The notes beneath the pieces are model-generated. The model was given only the letters and a program-made list of their open reading frames with translations, was not told where the DNA came from and searched no databases. From positions 3,937,631 through 4,001,630 of the forward strand of contig SDUX01000001.1 in NCBI GenBank assembly GCA_008729055.1: a stretch of 64,000 bases of DNA, in the 5' to 3' direction. Position numbers and translations under genes: made by a program. Positions 63,501 through 64,000 of the stretch are shown piece after piece. Every line of letters begins with the position of its first letter. Positions within the stretch are counted from its first letter, which is position 1. Source of the stretch: Pyropia haitanensis (Eukaryota; Rhodophyta; Bangiophyceae; Bangiales; Bangiaceae).

Positions 63501-64000
63501 GGGTAGGAAGTGGGTTAAGAAGTGGGCAAAAAGTGGGCAAAAAAGGGGCCAAATCCGGACACAAATGGGCAATTGGGGGCTAAGAAGTTTCGCAAACTGG
63601 CAAAGAAAACGGACGTGAAAGTCGCCAGATAGTGGTCGCAACGAGTGGCGCACAAGTGCGCCGCGCACCCAAATGTCACTGTCGGTCACGGCGCGTCGCC
63701 CGTCACAACTGGCGTGGACGGTGTGATGCGCGGAAAACTTTGACACCGCCATTCACACCTGGCTTGTTCGATCCCGCACGTGGCAAAACCAGTCCCACAA
63801 TTTTGACCACGTGAAAACCGGGCGCTCCATCAAAACTACTCGTTGCAGTCCTAACGGAGCTGAGCCAACAAACGGTACGCTCAACCACCCCATCACGACC
63901 GTGCGGGTGGAACTTGGTACATTGGTGGCGGGCGCTCTATGGGCTGAGATAAAAGATGCGGCCCATTCCGCTCGCCGCGATCCGTGTGCAGCATTGCTGT
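57590..64000 (+). other. Satellite with dense single-base indels, probable uncorrected contig end
   Basis: From about 57.6 kb, and strongly from 59.3 kb, copies show frequent one-base insertions and deletions with much fewer substitutions, scattered without regard to monomer position (for example gtagaagtggaagaag, cgtgcagaaaaacc). Monomer order and identity to subfamily II remain clear. This matches raw long-read error at a low-coverage end. True decay at an array edge would be expected to give mainly substitutions. Confidence 0.7.

Larger units (their letters stand above)
22651..64000 (+). repeat. Tandem satellite array, 688/689-bp monomer, about 60 copies
   Basis: Head-to-tail copies fill the rest of the window without a break. 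Using the anchor ttgcaccgtcc, copies lie at 22928, 23617, 24306, 24995, 25684, 26373, 27062, 27751, 28441, 29131, 29818, 30507 and so on to 57353, then less regularly to the edge. Spacing is mostly 688 or 689 bp. The monomer contains, in order from the anchor, two CACGTG palindromes, a 172-bp internal duplication (halves A and B), a G-rich tract, a conserved ~170-bp segment (caattggaggcaagaagttt onward) and overlapping inverted repeats. Because the length is not a multiple of three and changes by single bases, reading frames rotate between copies, so it is not a repetitive protein gene. Confidence 0.97.
39870..64000 (+). repeat. Satellite subfamily II (about 35 monomers)
   Basis: Diagnostic variants are gctgtacaagcaaaag, tgggggcaagaag, gaaagtccccag, ggccacaaagtg, ggaaaactttgcacc, cgtggcaaaaacc, caacggacgagcc with aaagcggtcggcc, gaacttcggac in half A, and catccacgacc plus ccagttcggcc in half B. 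From about 40800 to 55900 the copies are nearly identical. They differ mainly by ggatcccacg versus ggatccccacg, which accounts for the 688/689-bp alternation. Confidence 0.85.

Noticed and set aside
22651..64000. CRISPR array
   Set aside because: The repeat is contiguous with no unique spacers of regular size, the unit is far too long, and there are no cas-like genes.
22651..64000. Ribosomal DNA spacer or 5S rRNA array
   Set aside because: I see no rRNA-like sequence in the monomer or flanks. A database search of the monomer would settle it.
18531..64000. Common origin of the 668-bp minisatellite period and the 689-bp satellite
   Set aside because: The lengths are close, but I see no shared sequence between them, so I treat this as coincidence.
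1..64000. Telomeric repeat
   Set aside because: No short TTAGGG-type or related telomere repeat run was seen. The GTGGGCAAAA 10-mer is interstitial and part of a long monomer.

Overview
The window looks like repeat-dominated, GC-rich nuclear DNA of a eukaryote, and I find no protein-coding or RNA gene that I can support. Three things point to this. Long open frames occur on both strands and in all frames, as expected when stop codons are rare by composition. About 65% of the window is one tandem satellite. Two structures with terminal inverted repeats look like non-autonomous DNA transposons. The species cannot be read from the sequence. A GC-rich alga or protist would fit, but that is a guess.

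Layout. (1) 1-4740: degenerate GC-rich minisatellite, unit about 51 bp. (2) 4740-8790: a different GCN-rich repeat with some 191-bp direct repeats. (3) 8790-15840: GC-rich, mostly non-repetitive spacer with long G tracts and one intron-acceptor-like site. (4) 15840-20160: the minisatellite of block 1 in the opposite orientation, with a 668-bp higher-order repeat. Blocks 1 and 4 therefore form a diverged inverted pair around blocks 2 and 3. (5) 20160-20660: CCG-rich spacer. (6) 20661-21361 and 21367-22504: two adjacent TIR elements of lower GC. (7) 22505-22650: short unique flank. (8) 22651-64000: about 60 head-to-tail copies of a 688/689-bp satellite monomer, running off the right edge.

The satellite is the main object. 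Each monomer contains a diverged 172-bp internal duplication, a G-rich tract with A4 runs every 10 bp, overlapping inverted repeats that could form alternative hairpins, and two CACGTG palindromes 30 bp apart. Two sequence subfamilies meet near 39.9 kb in a mosaic monomer. Subfamily I is heterogeneous and shows a repeated block of variants. Subfamily II is almost uniform. From about 57.6 kb to the end the copies are full of single-base indels, more likely uncorrected long-read error at a contig end than biology. A centromeric or heterochromatic role is plausible from architecture alone but is not shown by the sequence.
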